Assembly (NCBI GenBank): GCA_964580585.1
Contig: CAZOKZ010000013.1
Span: forward strand, 1-64,000
Source: CAZOKZ01 sp964580585
GTDB lineage: Bacteria > Sumerlaeota > Sumerlaeia > SLMS01 > JAHLLQ01
Reading direction: 5' to 3'
Length of the DNA: 64,000 nucleotides
Shown here: positions 37,126-45,435 of the stretch, one piece after another
How the letters are laid out: each line of letters begins with the position of its first letter
Position numbering within the stretch: position 1 is the stretch's first letter
Notes under the pieces: generated by a model
The model's database searches: none
Seen by the model: only the letters and a program-made list of their open reading frames with translations
Told to the model about the DNA's origin: nothing
Made by a program: the position numbers and the translations under genes

Positions 37126-38412
37126 ATGAATATACGGTTACCCTTCGGAGAAGGTACCGTGCCGGTCGATGTACCGGACAACTGGATCAACGGACGGTGC
37201 TATCGTTCATTCCGGTTCGAGCCAACTGACGATCTGTTGGGAACGTTCGACTCGGCTATCGATAACCTGATCGGTCTGGAATCCCTCGACTCCGTATTGA
37301 AAAAACGTACGAACGCCGTGATCGCGGTCGATTCCACGCACTGGCGCATGCTGCGCGAGCTGCTGCCCCTGCTGCTGGAACGCATTTTGGACAGCTCGTC
37401 TTTGAAGCCTGCAGACATTCAGATCCTGTTCACGAATACGCTGTGGAACTCGCTTCCGTCTGGCTTTTTGAAGCAGCACGTTGCGCATTCGTTGATCGAA
37501 GAGTACCCGGTAACGCTTCACGACCCGCGGGAGCCCGCAGTCTGCACGGACTGCGGCATGGTGGATGGCAACATTCCACTGCGAATCAATTCCCTGTATG
37601 CCGAAGCAGACTTGAAAATTGTTCTCAGTGTCGTCGAACCGAACATGCTGTTTGGATTCAATGGTGGACGAACGGCTGTTCTTCCGGGATTGGCTAACGA
37701 GACGACGTTGCGTCGTTTGTACGCGTATTCGTACCTCGACAACACGAACATCGCCTATGGCGTGACGCGCGACAATCCGCTGCACCAGGCCTCGAACGAG
37801 GCATTGGAAAAAATCGGATGCGATTTGGGAATTTCCGTCATCAAAACGGAGCGCGAGCAGTCGGCGGAAATTTTTGCTGGCGATGCGGCCCAGGCAACGA
37901 TGGCCGCGATCGGTCGTTTGCGTGAAAAGATCAGCGTCACGGTCAAGGAACCCATGGATATTGTGGTGACTTGCGGTGGCGGAAACCCCCATGACCGGAC
38001 ATTGTTTCAGCTCTTCAGTGCACTGTCCACCACGTTGCCCGTTTTGAAACCCGATGGGACGATTGTGGTCACAGCGGAAATGGCCGAGGGCTTTGGCCCT
38101 CTGCCGTTGCGGGATATTCTGCTGAAGTCCAACAACCCACGCGGATTCAAGAAACGCTACAGCAACCCGGATAACTTCACTCCTGGTCAATGGTACGCCC
38201 AACGGTTTTTCGATATTCTGAAAAACCACGAGGTTATCATCTATACCGATGGCATTGGCGAACACGAATTGTGGAATGCGGGTCTGACGCCAACGACCGA
38301 CTTGCAGGAAGCAATCGAGGTGGCAATGCAAGGACATGGTCAGCGGTGTAAAATCTGCGCTTTGCCCGACGGACCGTTCTCGCTGGCGCAACTGATGCCC
38401 ATGGGGATGTAA
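37126..38412 (+). CDS. LarA-like (DUF2088) protein without canonical cofactor ligands
   Basis: 428 residues with the lactate-racemase LarA fold: N-terminus LPFGEGTVPVDVPDNW, middle VEPNMLFGFNGGRTAVLPGLA, and C-terminal VTCGGGNPHDRTLFQLFSAL. LarA binds a nickel-pincer nucleotide through two to three His and a Lys. At the matching places this protein has LFTNTLWNS (where TGTHR is usual), VEPN (usual EPH), GGRTAVLPG (usual GGxK), and QLFS (usual QxxK). It may act with another cofactor, bind a ligand only, or be a structural relative. GGAG stands ten bases before the ATG. Confidence 0.8.
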   Translation: MNIRLPFGEGTVPVDVPDNWINGRCYRSFRFEPTDDLLGTFDSAIDNLIGLESLDSVLKKRTNAVIAVDSTHWRMLRELLPLLLERILDSSSLKPADIQILFTNTLWNSLPSGFLKQHVAHSLIEEYPVTLHDPREPAVCTDCGMVDGNIPLRINSLYAEADLKIVLSVVEPNMLFGFNGGRTAVLPGLANETTLRRLYAYSYLDNTNIAYGVTRDNPLHQASNEALEKIGCDLGISVIKTEREQSAEIFAGDAAQATMAAIGRLREKISVTVKEPMDIVVTCGGGNPHDRTLFQLFSALSTTLPVLKPDGTIVVTAEMAEGFGPLPLRDILLKSNNPRGFKKRYSNPDNFTPGQWYAQRFFDILKNHEVIIYTDGIGEHELWNAGLTPTTDLQEAIEVAMQGHGQRCKICALPDGPFSLAQLMPMGM

Positions 38413-38448
38413 CGCACGGCGGCAGGTACGGAATCGGTTACTTTTTGG

Positions 38449-38486
38449 GCAGAAGGCGCGGCGAAAGCGGCCTTCTGCTCTTTTGC
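38449..38486 (+). terminator. Intrinsic terminator after the LarA-like gene
   Basis: Stem GCAGAAGGC/GCCTTCTGC (38449-38457, 38470-38478) followed by tcttttgctttt, about 37 bp after the stop codon. Confidence 0.82.
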
Positions 38487-38647
38487 TTTTCCGGAACTGC
38501 TTATTACCTCGCGGAAACGTTTATTGTGCGGGATTGCCGTTGCGGCTCAAACCGGGAATGACTCGTTTTGTGACGGATCGTATTGATTGAGCGAATTCAT
38601 GGCTGTTAGCAACACCGAGATAATATAAAAATCTCCCCAGAGGTTGT

Positions 38648-39505
38648 ATGGACAAGTACACACAAATTCTCGAAAATTTGAATGTTCCCAAGGTCATTGC
38701 GTCGTCCGTATTTTTGCTCGTCGCGGTGGTGATTCGGGCCGTCATCGCCACTCACATTCATCGAGCAAAGGTTTCTTCCCCCGAAGTGCGTCGTCGATGG
38801 ATGGTAAACCTGCGCAATGGCATGTTGCTCTTTATCACGGGCGGCTTGATTTTGATTTGGGCGCGCGAGTTGCAAACGCTTGTCTTGTCGATTTTCGCCA
38901 TTGCTGCCGCATTGGTTATTGCGACGAAGGAATTGATCCTCTGCATCAGCGGCAACGTGTTGCGTGCCACGTCGGATTCCTACACCGTCGGCGATCGGAT
39001 CGAAATCAACGGGCTTCGCGGCGACGTGATCGACCATACGTTGCTGGCGACGACATTGCTGGAAATTGGACCTGGAATGGCCAGCCACCAACACACCGGC
39101 AGAACGATCGTTGTTCCCAACAGCCTGATGGTGAGCACACCGGTCATCAACGAAACATATACCGATGCCTATGTGCTGCATCACTTCTCCGTCCCGGTGG
39201 GACCGGACCGCGATTGGAAGCGCGCGGAAGAAATTTTGCTCAAAGCATCCCAGGCGGAATGCGCTTCGTACATGGATCAAGCGCGCCTGCATTTTGAGCA
39301 CTTGCAGTCCAAGCACAGTATCGAGTCGCCGAATCTGGAACCTCGTGTCTCGATCCAGATTCCCGATCACGAGAAAATCATCTTGCTCGTGCGTCTGCCA
39401 ACTCCCGCCCGGCGCAAAGGCCGCATCGAGCAATCCATTCTGCGCAAGTTCATGGCGGATTTTTACGGCACACCCGATGCGCCAGACGCCGATTCGACGG
39501 AATGA
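38648..39505 (+). CDS. Small-conductance mechanosensitive channel (MscS family)
   Basis: 285 residues with three N-terminal hydrophobic segments: about 17-36, 58-80, and a pore-lining TM3-like helix about 80-105 (LSIFAIAAALVIATKELI). The MscS beta domain follows (SDSYTVGDRIEINGLRGDV, TIVVPNSLMVSTPVIN), then an alpha/beta C-terminal domain. The gene opens under osmotic tension to release solutes. GAGG lies four bases before the ATG, a tight spacing. Flanked by a terminator upstream and a bidirectional one downstream. Confidence 0.9.
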   Translation: MDKYTQILENLNVPKVIASSVFLLVAVVIRAVIATHIHRAKVSSPEVRRRWMVNLRNGMLLFITGGLILIWARELQTLVLSIFAIAAALVIATKELILCISGNVLRATSDSYTVGDRIEINGLRGDVIDHTLLATTLLEIGPGMASHQHTGRTIVVPNSLMVSTPVINETYTDAYVLHHFSVPVGPDRDWKRAEEILLKASQAECASYMDQARLHFEHLQSKHSIESPNLEPRVSIQIPDHEKIILLVRLPTPARRKGRIEQSILRKFMADFYGTPDAPDADSTE

Positions 39506-39510
39506 AAAAA

Positions 39511-39540
39511 CTCCCCGAGGTTTGGCCTCGGGGAGTTTCG
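39511..39540. terminator. Bidirectional terminator between mscS-like and exported protein genes
   Basis: Perfect 10-bp stem CTCCCCGAGG/CCTCGGGGAG with a 5-nt loop; TTTCGTTTCG follows on plus and TTTTTTCATT on minus. It serves both convergent genes. Confidence 0.9.
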
Positions 39541-39546
39541 TTTCGC

Positions 39547-40653
39547 TCATTCGTCCTGGTTGAAATTGCGATAGGGAACCGGCGGGGGGCCGGGAGGCAT
39601 TCGAGGTTGCTGAGGCACCGGGCCCGGACCGAAGCCAGACATGCCGCCCATCATGCTTGCCTGGGCACCCATCGCCAGTTGCTGGAACATTTCCGACGGC
39701 AATGGAATGGCCACGCGCATGGTATTGCCCGATTGCACGAATTTCAGGTTTTCGATGCGCTTGATTTGTTCCAGCATTTGCGGATCTTCGCCCGCTTGCA
39801 TGCGCGCCATCATGGTGAATGAATAAACCAATTGGTTGAACGCGGACACGGCGCGGTTGGCGGAATCGTCGGCTTCGAACTGCATTGCCACGTGCACCTG
39901 GACTTCCTCGCCTTCCTGCTCGGTGGCCACTACTGCCATGGCGTCGAGGTATTTGGCTTCGGCCATCACGGCGGGCATGCCCGACATCATTGCCATCTGG
40001 GGCGGTGGGTTTTCCGCCATGTCCGACAACTGTTGTTTCAGGTCGTTCGAAACCGAAAAGCCGATAAACACCGGCCATTTTTCGGCGCCCTTCATCAGCG
40101 AAGCCAACTTGCCGCCTTCCTTGGCGATGCTGGGAGTCGATTCCTTCGCGGCGGCGATCATTTTTTCGCTCAAGTCTTGCTGGGGGGACATGGCAATCGC
40201 GCCATTGCTCAATGTCGAGTAATACGTCGATTGCTCGGCGTTGAAAAACATCGGCACGTCTTCGATCGTCTCTTTTTCTTCCCAGCCGGTTTCATCCATG
40301 CCGGGTTTCAGTTTCGAGTTCGCAAACGCTCCGTAAAGCACAATGTACTTCATGGCGCTGGAGGGATCGTTTTCATCGACTTCGGTATTTGCGCCGAACT
40401 CGATTGCGTCGATATCGCCCTGGGCAACTTCTCGAAATATCGAATAGTCGGGCGACGATTTGACCGTCGCGGCCAACGCGCTCAAATTGGGCAGCGCGCT
40501 CATTTTACGAAACTCGAACCGCCCGATCAAGTTCACGTCGTTGGGAATCGACGCAAACGGCGGGGGAGTTTCCATGGCAGTGGCGCTGCTGGCGGCCAGG
40601 GTGACCGCGAGCGCGATTTGGAAAGTTTTTTTACACACTGGGAAGATCGACAT
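39547..40653 (-). CDS. Exported protein with Pro-rich C-terminus, unknown function
   Basis: 368 residues from ATG 40653, chosen because the signal peptide (FQIALAVTLAASSATAMET) begins there; the frame is open to 40767. The mature protein is alpha/beta, Met-rich in places (MMSGMPAVMAEA), with a Gly/Pro/Met tail (MGGMSGFGPGPVPQQPRMPP). Its layout (secreted, two related halves discussing 'FxNAEQSTYYSTLSNGAIAMS') resembles DUF3352-like proteins, but I cannot assign a family. The GAGG ribosome site is twelve bases upstream, rather far. Confidence 0.7.
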   Translation of the reverse strand: MSIFPVCKKTFQIALAVTLAASSATAMETPPPFASIPNDVNLIGRFEFRKMSALPNLSALAATVKSSPDYSIFREVAQGDIDAIEFGANTEVDENDPSSAMKYIVLYGAFANSKLKPGMDETGWEEKETIEDVPMFFNAEQSTYYSTLSNGAIAMSPQQDLSEKMIAAAKESTPSIAKEGGKLASLMKGAEKWPVFIGFSVSNDLKQQLSDMAENPPPQMAMMSGMPAVMAEAKYLDAMAVVATEQEGEEVQVHVAMQFEADDSANRAVSAFNQLVYSFTMMARMQAGEDPQMLEQIKRIENLKFVQSGNTMRVAIPLPSEMFQQLAMGAQASMMGGMSGFGPGPVPQQPRMPPGPPPVPYRNFNQDE

Positions 40654-40748
40654 CTTGATGAATAACCTCGTGGAGCAAATTGATGAACTCGAAGACATTG
40701 GACAAACCGTGAAACCGTAGAGTTCCACAATTGGTTTTGCAATCCCAC

Positions 40749-41630
40749 TTACACCTGTCCCACCCAATTATTGTCATGCTGCTTGAACAGTTCACGGGTG
40801 GTGTTGAACACGTCGTCGGGCAGGGGACCTTTGGCAATTTGCGCCGCCGCTTGTTCAAAATGTTTCAGCTTCGATGTGCCGACGATGCAGGAACTCACCG
40901 CGCGCACCGATGCGAGGAACCGCAGGGCGAATTCGCCCCAGTCCAGGTCGCCCGGCGTCAGCCCCATGGCCTGCGCGCGTTCCCAGTACGGTTCGCAATA
41001 TTGGCCCGCCGGGCGTTCCGTGAATCTCCAGAACGCGTTTGCAATCGGGCGCTTGGCAATCACGCCCAGGCCGCGCGTCCGCGCCGTGGGCAGGGCTTCG
41101 TCGATTACGCGCTGCTCGCAAATATTGATGGATGTTTGAATGCTGTCGAACTGGCCCGTTTCAATGGCATAGGCCCGATGTTCGTTCTCGCCCGAATACG
41201 CCGCCGCGCGGATTTTGCCCGCATCCTTGGCGGTAACCAACGCCTCGATCACCTCGCCGCGTTCTAGCACTTCCTTCGGGCAAGAGTGCAGATGCATGAT
41301 ATCGATGCGGTCGGTGTTCATGGTTTTCAGGGCGCGTTCGATGCCCGCCGTGATGCACGGTCCCGTCCAGTCCTCGTGGCCTTCGACGCTGTAGCCGCAC
41401 TTGCTCGAGAGCAGGAATTCGTCGCGGCGATGGCTGAGGAACTTGCCAATGCGTTCCTCGCTCAGGCCGTAGCCGCGCGCCGTGTCGATCAGCTCGCAGC
41501 CCGCGTCCAGCACGCCGTTGAGCAGGCGTTCGACTTCCGAGTCGTCCTGGTCCGGTCCGCCGACGTGCCCGGCGCCGAATCCGAGCAAGGTGACTTTCAG
41601 GCCCGTGCGGCCAAAATCTCGATGAAGCAT
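40749..41630 (-). CDS. Aldo/keto reductase family oxidoreductase
   Basis: NAD(P)H-dependent AKR barrel, 293 residues. The catalytic tetrad is visible: Asp in LIDTARGYG, Tyr in the same block, Lys in LSSKCGYS, and His in IMHLHSC. The cofactor phosphate side is near CIVGTSKLKHFEQ. GGAGGG stands nine bases before the ATG, a strong site. Substrate unknown; alone in its transcription unit. Confidence 0.94.
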   Translation of the reverse strand: MLHRDFGRTGLKVTLLGFGAGHVGGPDQDDSEVERLLNGVLDAGCELIDTARGYGLSEERIGKFLSHRRDEFLLSSKCGYSVEGHEDWTGPCITAGIERALKTMNTDRIDIMHLHSCPKEVLERGEVIEALVTAKDAGKIRAAAYSGENEHRAYAIETGQFDSIQTSINICEQRVIDEALPTARTRGLGVIAKRPIANAFWRFTERPAGQYCEPYWERAQAMGLTPGDLDWGEFALRFLASVRAVSSCIVGTSKLKHFEQAAAQIAKGPLPDDVFNTTRELFKQHDNNWVGQV

Positions 41631-41816
41631 GGGGACACTCCCTCCGGGTTTAAAGGTATTGAAATGAACGCGCCACTAAACCGACCCGCCCCCGCGAGCG
41701 CAACCCCCGAGACAGGCAGGGAAAGATTTTTTACGGAAAATTGAAAGTTACTTTACCCGGGGCGATGATTTCGCCAACGCGACATGGTTTTGATCGCTCC
41801 GTTCGATGCCGGGAAA

Positions 41817-42203
41817 TCAATCCGTGGGCCAAAGTTCACGTAGCCACCAATCGAATTCTTCTGGCGAAAGGTGATAAAGAATAAATTCGCGTAACCCCAG
41901 TAAATCGTCGCGAACCAAAATCTGGGGCAGTAGTTGGGCTTGGCGGGACGAAGACAACAAACCTTCGCAAAACCCTATCGCTGCCGCTGTGTGCACATCC
42001 CCGTTGGGGTGCTTTAAACACCACTTGGCGTACCACCAGATCCGTCGCAGCAGACCAAGTAGCGGCGGGTTTTGCTCGCATAAACGATCAAATTCGAGGC
42101 CGAGCAAAATCCACAGCATCATGGGGTTATCCACATCACGCGAGGCGATGATCCGCTGAAATTCCGGTAATTGTTTGGATGCTTCCCGTCTCCACTGGCT
42201 CAT
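41817..42203 (-). CDS. Small helical protein of unknown function
   Basis: 128 residues, Trp- and Leu-rich, no signal peptide: WRREASKQLPEFQRIIASRDV, then LLGLLRRIWWYAKWCLKHPN, ending EEFDWWLRELWPTD. I prefer ATG 42203 (AAGGG five bases upstream) over ATG 42218. Its size and helical layout recall immunity-like proteins, but no match is claimed. It follows yidD on the same strand after a repeat-rich gap. Confidence 0.6.
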   Translation of the reverse strand: MSQWRREASKQLPEFQRIIASRDVDNPMMLWILLGLEFDRLCEQNPPLLGLLRRIWWYAKWCLKHPNGDVHTAAAIGFCEGLLSSSRQAQLLPQILVRDDLLGLREFILYHLSPEEFDWWLRELWPTD

Positions 42204-42215
42204 TTTGTCCCTTCC

Positions 42216-42330
42216 CATGTGTCGCGCACTTTCAGCGCGCAGCCTCTTTACCGTTCGTTTTCCCAGGGCGACGTGCTTCGCACTTTGCCCAGAGCTGCTA
42301 TGTAGCGCGCCTTTGGCGCTGAACGATGCA
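42216..42330. repeat. Small-hairpin repeat, copy 1
   Basis: Contains tgtcgcgcactttcagcgcgc and cccagggcgacgtgcttcgc, followed by gcgcctttggcgc, each a short stem with a GAAA/TTTC- or TTCG-type loop. The same units recur in inverted orientation at 44715-44818. The rest of the 269-bp gap (to 42472) is AT-rich with tandem-like 'aactattgactataaactatta' and 'ctgtccactgtaaactgtgaactg' runs; no gene. Confidence 0.65.
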
Positions 42331-42472
42331 GCAGTCTTCTGAACGATTCATGTCTGAATGACGAAAAACTCCATCCACTAAAAACCATCAACTATTGACT
42401 ATAAACTATTAACCAACAACCCCACTAAAAACTGTCCACTGTAAACTGTGAACTGATATCTGGTCACTTCTT

Positions 42473-42775
42473 TCACTCAATCCGATACCACTCATCGCTC
42501 GCCTCCGACTTCACGTCGTCGAATCCGCCCTTGCACAACGGCTGGCAGCGCATGATGCGCCACGCAATCAGCCCCAGCGCTTTCCACGCGGGTTTGGTGC
42601 GCAGGGCGTCGAGCGCGTAGTTGCTGCACGTTGGATGAAATCGACATTGGCCGCCCAGAAACGGCCCGAGGACGATCTGGTAACCGCGAACGAGGGCGAT
42701 CAACCCTCGGCGGACGAATCGCGAACCGGCGAGGACAATGGCGGAGGGGCGCTTTCCAGCAGTTTGGCGACGCAC
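42473..42775 (-). CDS. yidD: Membrane protein insertion efficiency factor
   Basis: Small amphipathic protein that assists YidC-dependent insertion, 100 residues. The diagnostic core is visible: GYQIVLGPFLGGQCRFHPTCSNYALDAL, then MRCQPLCKGGFDD, including the family's three conserved Cys. It follows rnpA on the same strand; its first start codon lies 76 bp inside rnpA, so either a long overlap exists or translation starts at an internal TTG nearer [10 protein letters not shown]. yidC, usually next, is absent. Confidence 0.93.
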   Translation of the reverse strand: MRRQTAGKRPSAIVLAGSRFVRRGLIALVRGYQIVLGPFLGGQCRFHPTCSNYALDALRTKPAWKALGLIAWRIMRCQPLCKGGFDDVKSEASDEWYRIE

Positions 42776-43113
42776 GCGCGGAAATCCTCCTCAAGCTGCC
42801 GGTACGACGCTCCGGCGGCAGCCACCCGGGCGTTCACCACCAGGTCCAGCCCCGGCGGGAGAGTCGCGTGCGTCCGGCGGAATATCTCGCGCAGACGTCG
42901 TTTGACCCGGTTGCGCGTGACGGCATTGCCCACGCGGCGCGAAACCGTCAATCCCAACCGCGTCGGGCGATCCAGTCCGCGGTCCAGGGCATAGACAACA
43001 ACAAAACGGCGGGCACATTTGCGTCCGCCGTCGTAGACTTTCTGAAATTCCGCCCGTTGCGTCAACCGCACCCAGCGGGGGAATCGTTCGCCCCGCGGAG
43101 TCAGTTCACTCAT
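42700..43113 (-). CDS. rnpA: Ribonuclease P protein component
   Basis: Protein subunit of RNase P, which matures tRNA 5' ends; 137 residues. The RNR motif block is clear ([25 protein letters not shown]). The ATG (43113) overlaps the rpmH stop by four bases (ATGA), giving the classic coupled rpmH-rnpA pair. A Pro/Ser-rich C-terminal tail overlaps yidD. Confidence 0.96.
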   Translation of the reverse strand: MSELTPRGERFPRWVRLTQRAEFQKVYDGGRKCARRFVVVYALDRGLDRPTRLGLTVSRRVGNAVTRNRVKRRLREIFRRTHATLPPGLDLVVNARVAAAGASYRQLEEDFRACVAKLLESAPPPLSSPVRDSSAEG

Positions 43114-43250
43114 CCGGAGACGGTCAAGCGATGGCGGCCCTTCGCGCGGCGACGGGCCAGGACTTTACGACCGCTGGCCGATGCCATGCGTGTACGGAAA
43201 CCGTGTTTGTTCACGCGGCGGCGGCGGCTGGGTTGATAGGTTCTTTTCAT
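43110..43250 (-). CDS. rpmH: Ribosomal protein L34
   Basis: 46-residue L34 read directly from the sequence: [18 protein letters not shown], then [20 protein letters not shown] and RHRLTVSG. All family-typical residues are present. GGAAGGTGAGACAC precedes the ATG, giving a good ribosome site. First gene of rpmH-rnpA-yidD. Confidence 0.97.
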   Translation of the reverse strand: MKRTYQPSRRRRVNKHGFRTRMASASGRKVLARRRAKGRHRLTVSG

Positions 43251-43285
43251 GTGTCTCACCTTCCAGTGTTCTTCAAGGGGGTGAA

Positions 43286-43314
43286 ATTCCGCTCATCCGC
43301 CCCCCCCGCGTCAA
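43286..43314 (-). promoter_or_regulatory. Candidate rpmH promoter
   Basis: On the minus strand TTGACG (5/6 of -35) and CGGAAT (3/6 of -10) are spaced 17 bp, about 35 bp before the rpmH ATG. The spacer is a run of eight G. The 165-bp gap shows no cluster of DnaA boxes. Confidence 0.35.
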
Positions 43315-43429
43315 GAGGGAAAATCGAGCGAGGGTGATTTCTAAGGTGTGGAATAGGCGAATTAAAAGTGAATATCTGTTGAATAACTTGATCGTGACTA
43401 AGTAGAAACAAGTTATGGAGGATGTGCCA

Positions 43430-44701
43430 ATGACCCAATTTCGTTTATACGCTCCCTTCGCACGTTGTACCAGCGATAGCGTTCTTGATTTTTATGGAGG
43501 AGATTTTTTAGAAGCTTTGCTTCTGTACGATCAAGTGTTCTTGGACTCCGCGCATTATCTGGAGTTTTTTCACTTAGCCAGACGATTTGGTTTAAAATCA
43601 GTCCTGGCGCTTCTTGATCAAGGAATTATTATTCCACATCTGGACGATGGGGCAGCGGGTCAGGTGGGTCAAACTGGACCCGCAAGATTACCTGCAAATA
43701 AAGTTATATTGCCCATTCTGCATTTTGAAATAGTGGAATTACTCGTCGTTGATTATGAGAAATTTCTGCATCAAACTATTAAAAAGCAAATTGGGTTTAA
43801 TGCCGCAGAAAAACGTGAGCTTGCTAATATGCTTCGTGGAAAGCAGCATCTCCGAAATCATGATGCAAGGCGCAAAACGATCGCAAATTGGAAAGAATTA
43901 GTCGAGCCAACTTCTGATACTTTTAGGGACGCGTTCTCCAGGTCATTAGATTCTCTAGGGCTTCTTGCACCCAGGTATGAACAGATACAAGCTGAAGCGG
44001 TTTTCTACAATGAAACCGATTTACGAGTAGAATCAAACATTAGACAGTTGATTCCAAATCTTACAATCGAAGAAGAGCATCGTGCAATCGAACGCGCACT
44101 TTTAAGTCTGAGAAAATCAGTTCAAGTAAAATGTACTGCGGATGAATTGAAAAGCATACCAGCTTGGCAAGAAGATTTGGGTCTACTGGGCTTAGAAGAT
44201 AAAAGAACAAGCCGAAATCCTACATTACTGACTAACCGACTGCATCAAATTTTAGAGATTCGAGAATTTCCCAAACTCCAAATTTTGTATGATGATCCGG
44301 ACTTCAAACTTGAAGAGATACTCAAAATTCGTAACACGCGTGAATGCCAAGAATTTAGGGCCTGCATAAGAAGTTTCGACCGGATTGACCAACAACAATG
44401 GTTGATAACTTCCGAAGACTTAAAGCAGAAAGTGTTCGAATTAAAAAGATCATTAGTGGGGAAAACTGGATCGCTATTATTCTCTGTAGTTTCCAATCTT
44501 ATCCCTCCTCTATTCTCGATGCCAATGGCGTTAGGAAACTCTGTTAAAGAGAATTTTTTTGAAAATCACGAACCTCCGATTCAGGGAGCTAATGCGTTTC
44601 TCAATACCAAATTATCAAAGCTTTACAATAAAGATTATGGGGATGAATTGTCGAAAAAAAGAGGAGGGAAAAACAGTAAGACCATTGATCTGGTCGGATA
44701 G
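43430..44701 (+). CDS. AT-rich orphan protein of unknown function
   Basis: 423 residues from ATG 43430, which has GGAGG eight bases upstream (a further in-frame ATG lies at 43415). No signal peptide; mostly helical with charged segments (LIPNLTIEEEHRAIERALLSL, WLITSEDLKQKVFELKRSL) and a hydrophobic stretch near residues 345-370 (LLFSVVSNLIPPLFSMPMALG). Codon use and base composition are clearly more AT-rich than every neighbour, so recent acquisition is likely. I do not recognise the family. It stands alone between the rpmH operon and a copy of a hairpin repeat. Confidence 0.75.
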   Translation: MTQFRLYAPFARCTSDSVLDFYGGDFLEALLLYDQVFLDSAHYLEFFHLARRFGLKSVLALLDQGIIIPHLDDGAAGQVGQTGPARLPANKVILPILHFEIVELLVVDYEKFLHQTIKKQIGFNAAEKRELANMLRGKQHLRNHDARRKTIANWKELVEPTSDTFRDAFSRSLDSLGLLAPRYEQIQAEAVFYNETDLRVESNIRQLIPNLTIEEEHRAIERALLSLRKSVQVKCTADELKSIPAWQEDLGLLGLEDKRTSRNPTLLTNRLHQILEIREFPKLQILYDDPDFKLEEILKIRNTRECQEFRACIRSFDRIDQQQWLITSEDLKQKVFELKRSLVGKTGSLLFSVVSNLIPPLFSMPMALGNSVKENFFENHEPPIQGANAFLNTKLSKLYNKDYGDELSKKRGGKNSKTIDLVG

Positions 44702-44714
44702 TTTTTTACCAAGC

Positions 44715-44818
44715 CTGAAAGGCTTCAAATCCTTCGCCTTGGGCAAAACGCGAAGCGCGTCGCCCTGGGTGGCGTGCGCCGTTTCATCCGCACGCTGAAA
44801 GTGTGCGACACATCATTC
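44715..44818. repeat. Small-hairpin repeat, copy 2 (inverted relative to copy 1)
   Basis: Units aagcctgaaaggctt, cgcgaagcgcg and gcacgctgaaagtgtgc are short stems with GAA(A) loops. Read in reverse they match copy 1 at 42216-42330 (atgtgtcgcacactttcagcg, cccagggcgacgcgcttcgcg). The pair brackets the rpmH operon and the AT-rich gene. Convergent gap of 117 bp, no gene. Confidence 0.65.
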
Positions 44819-45388
44819 TCACCACCAATCGGTGTAAGGCTCTTTGGTTTCCCAATCCACGAATTTGCGGATTTCACGGGCGCTGTCGAGCACTTCGACG
44901 CGCAGGAAATCCGGCGATTCCGGCTCTGTGGGAAACCAGTCGATATCCACCAACACGTGGCCTTCGGCGTCGCGGGCGAAAATTCGGGCGATGAGGCCTT
45001 CGGTTATTTGAATTTCGTCCAAGATGCGGTCGAAAATGTGACTCAACCCGCACAAATCGTCCGGTGCGACTAAATTCCACGTGTCCGGCTCGGCAAGCCC
45101 TTCCTGGTCGATGCCATCCTCGGGCAAATAATAGATATCATCCGTCGGCCAACCGTTTTCGCGGCACGCCGCGTGGATCATTTCGGTGAAAACTGCTGGA
45201 TCGGGAGCGGGACGCATGGGGATTTTAGGTTTGTGAGCGGGATTTGGTGCGGGTTTGGGCGGTTGAACCGTACGCCGAACCCGGGCAATATACCATTTTT
45301 GTACCCACACCATGAAAAAGTGGAACGCGATCCCGATGGGAATCAGGTAAAGCAACTGGTGTGGATTTTTGGCGAATTGTTCGAACAT
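44819..45388 (-). CDS. Single-pass membrane protein of unknown function
   Basis: 189 residues. One hydrophobic helix near the start (about 12-29, LLYLIPIGIAFHFFMVWV), a Pro-rich basic linker (PPKPAPNPAHKPKIPMRPAPDP), then a soluble alpha/beta domain (EMIHAACRENGWPTDDIYYLPEDG to WETKEPYTDWW). The linker-plus-domain layout suggests a cytosolic domain held at the membrane. No family recognised. It follows the 45436 gene on the same strand after 47 bp, a possible pair. Confidence 0.65.
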   Translation of the reverse strand: MFEQFAKNPHQLLYLIPIGIAFHFFMVWVQKWYIARVRRTVQPPKPAPNPAHKPKIPMRPAPDPAVFTEMIHAACRENGWPTDDIYYLPEDGIDQEGLAEPDTWNLVAPDDLCGLSHIFDRILDEIQITEGLIARIFARDAEGHVLVDIDWFPTEPESPDFLRVEVLDSAREIRKFVDWETKEPYTDWW

Positions 45389-45435
45389 GTTGCGTGACCA
45401 ATGGGAGTATTTCGTGGGCGAAATCCCTCGAACTT

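Noticed and set aside
42127..42135. Perfect DnaA-box sequence ttatccaca
   Set aside because: A single site inside a coding region with no cluster or AT-rich unwinding stretch; not evidence of an origin.
42361..42460. Short direct-repeat run (aactatta.., ctgtccactgtaaactgtgaactg)
   Set aside because: Looked CRISPR-like at first, but there are no constant repeats with regular spacers and no cas gene.
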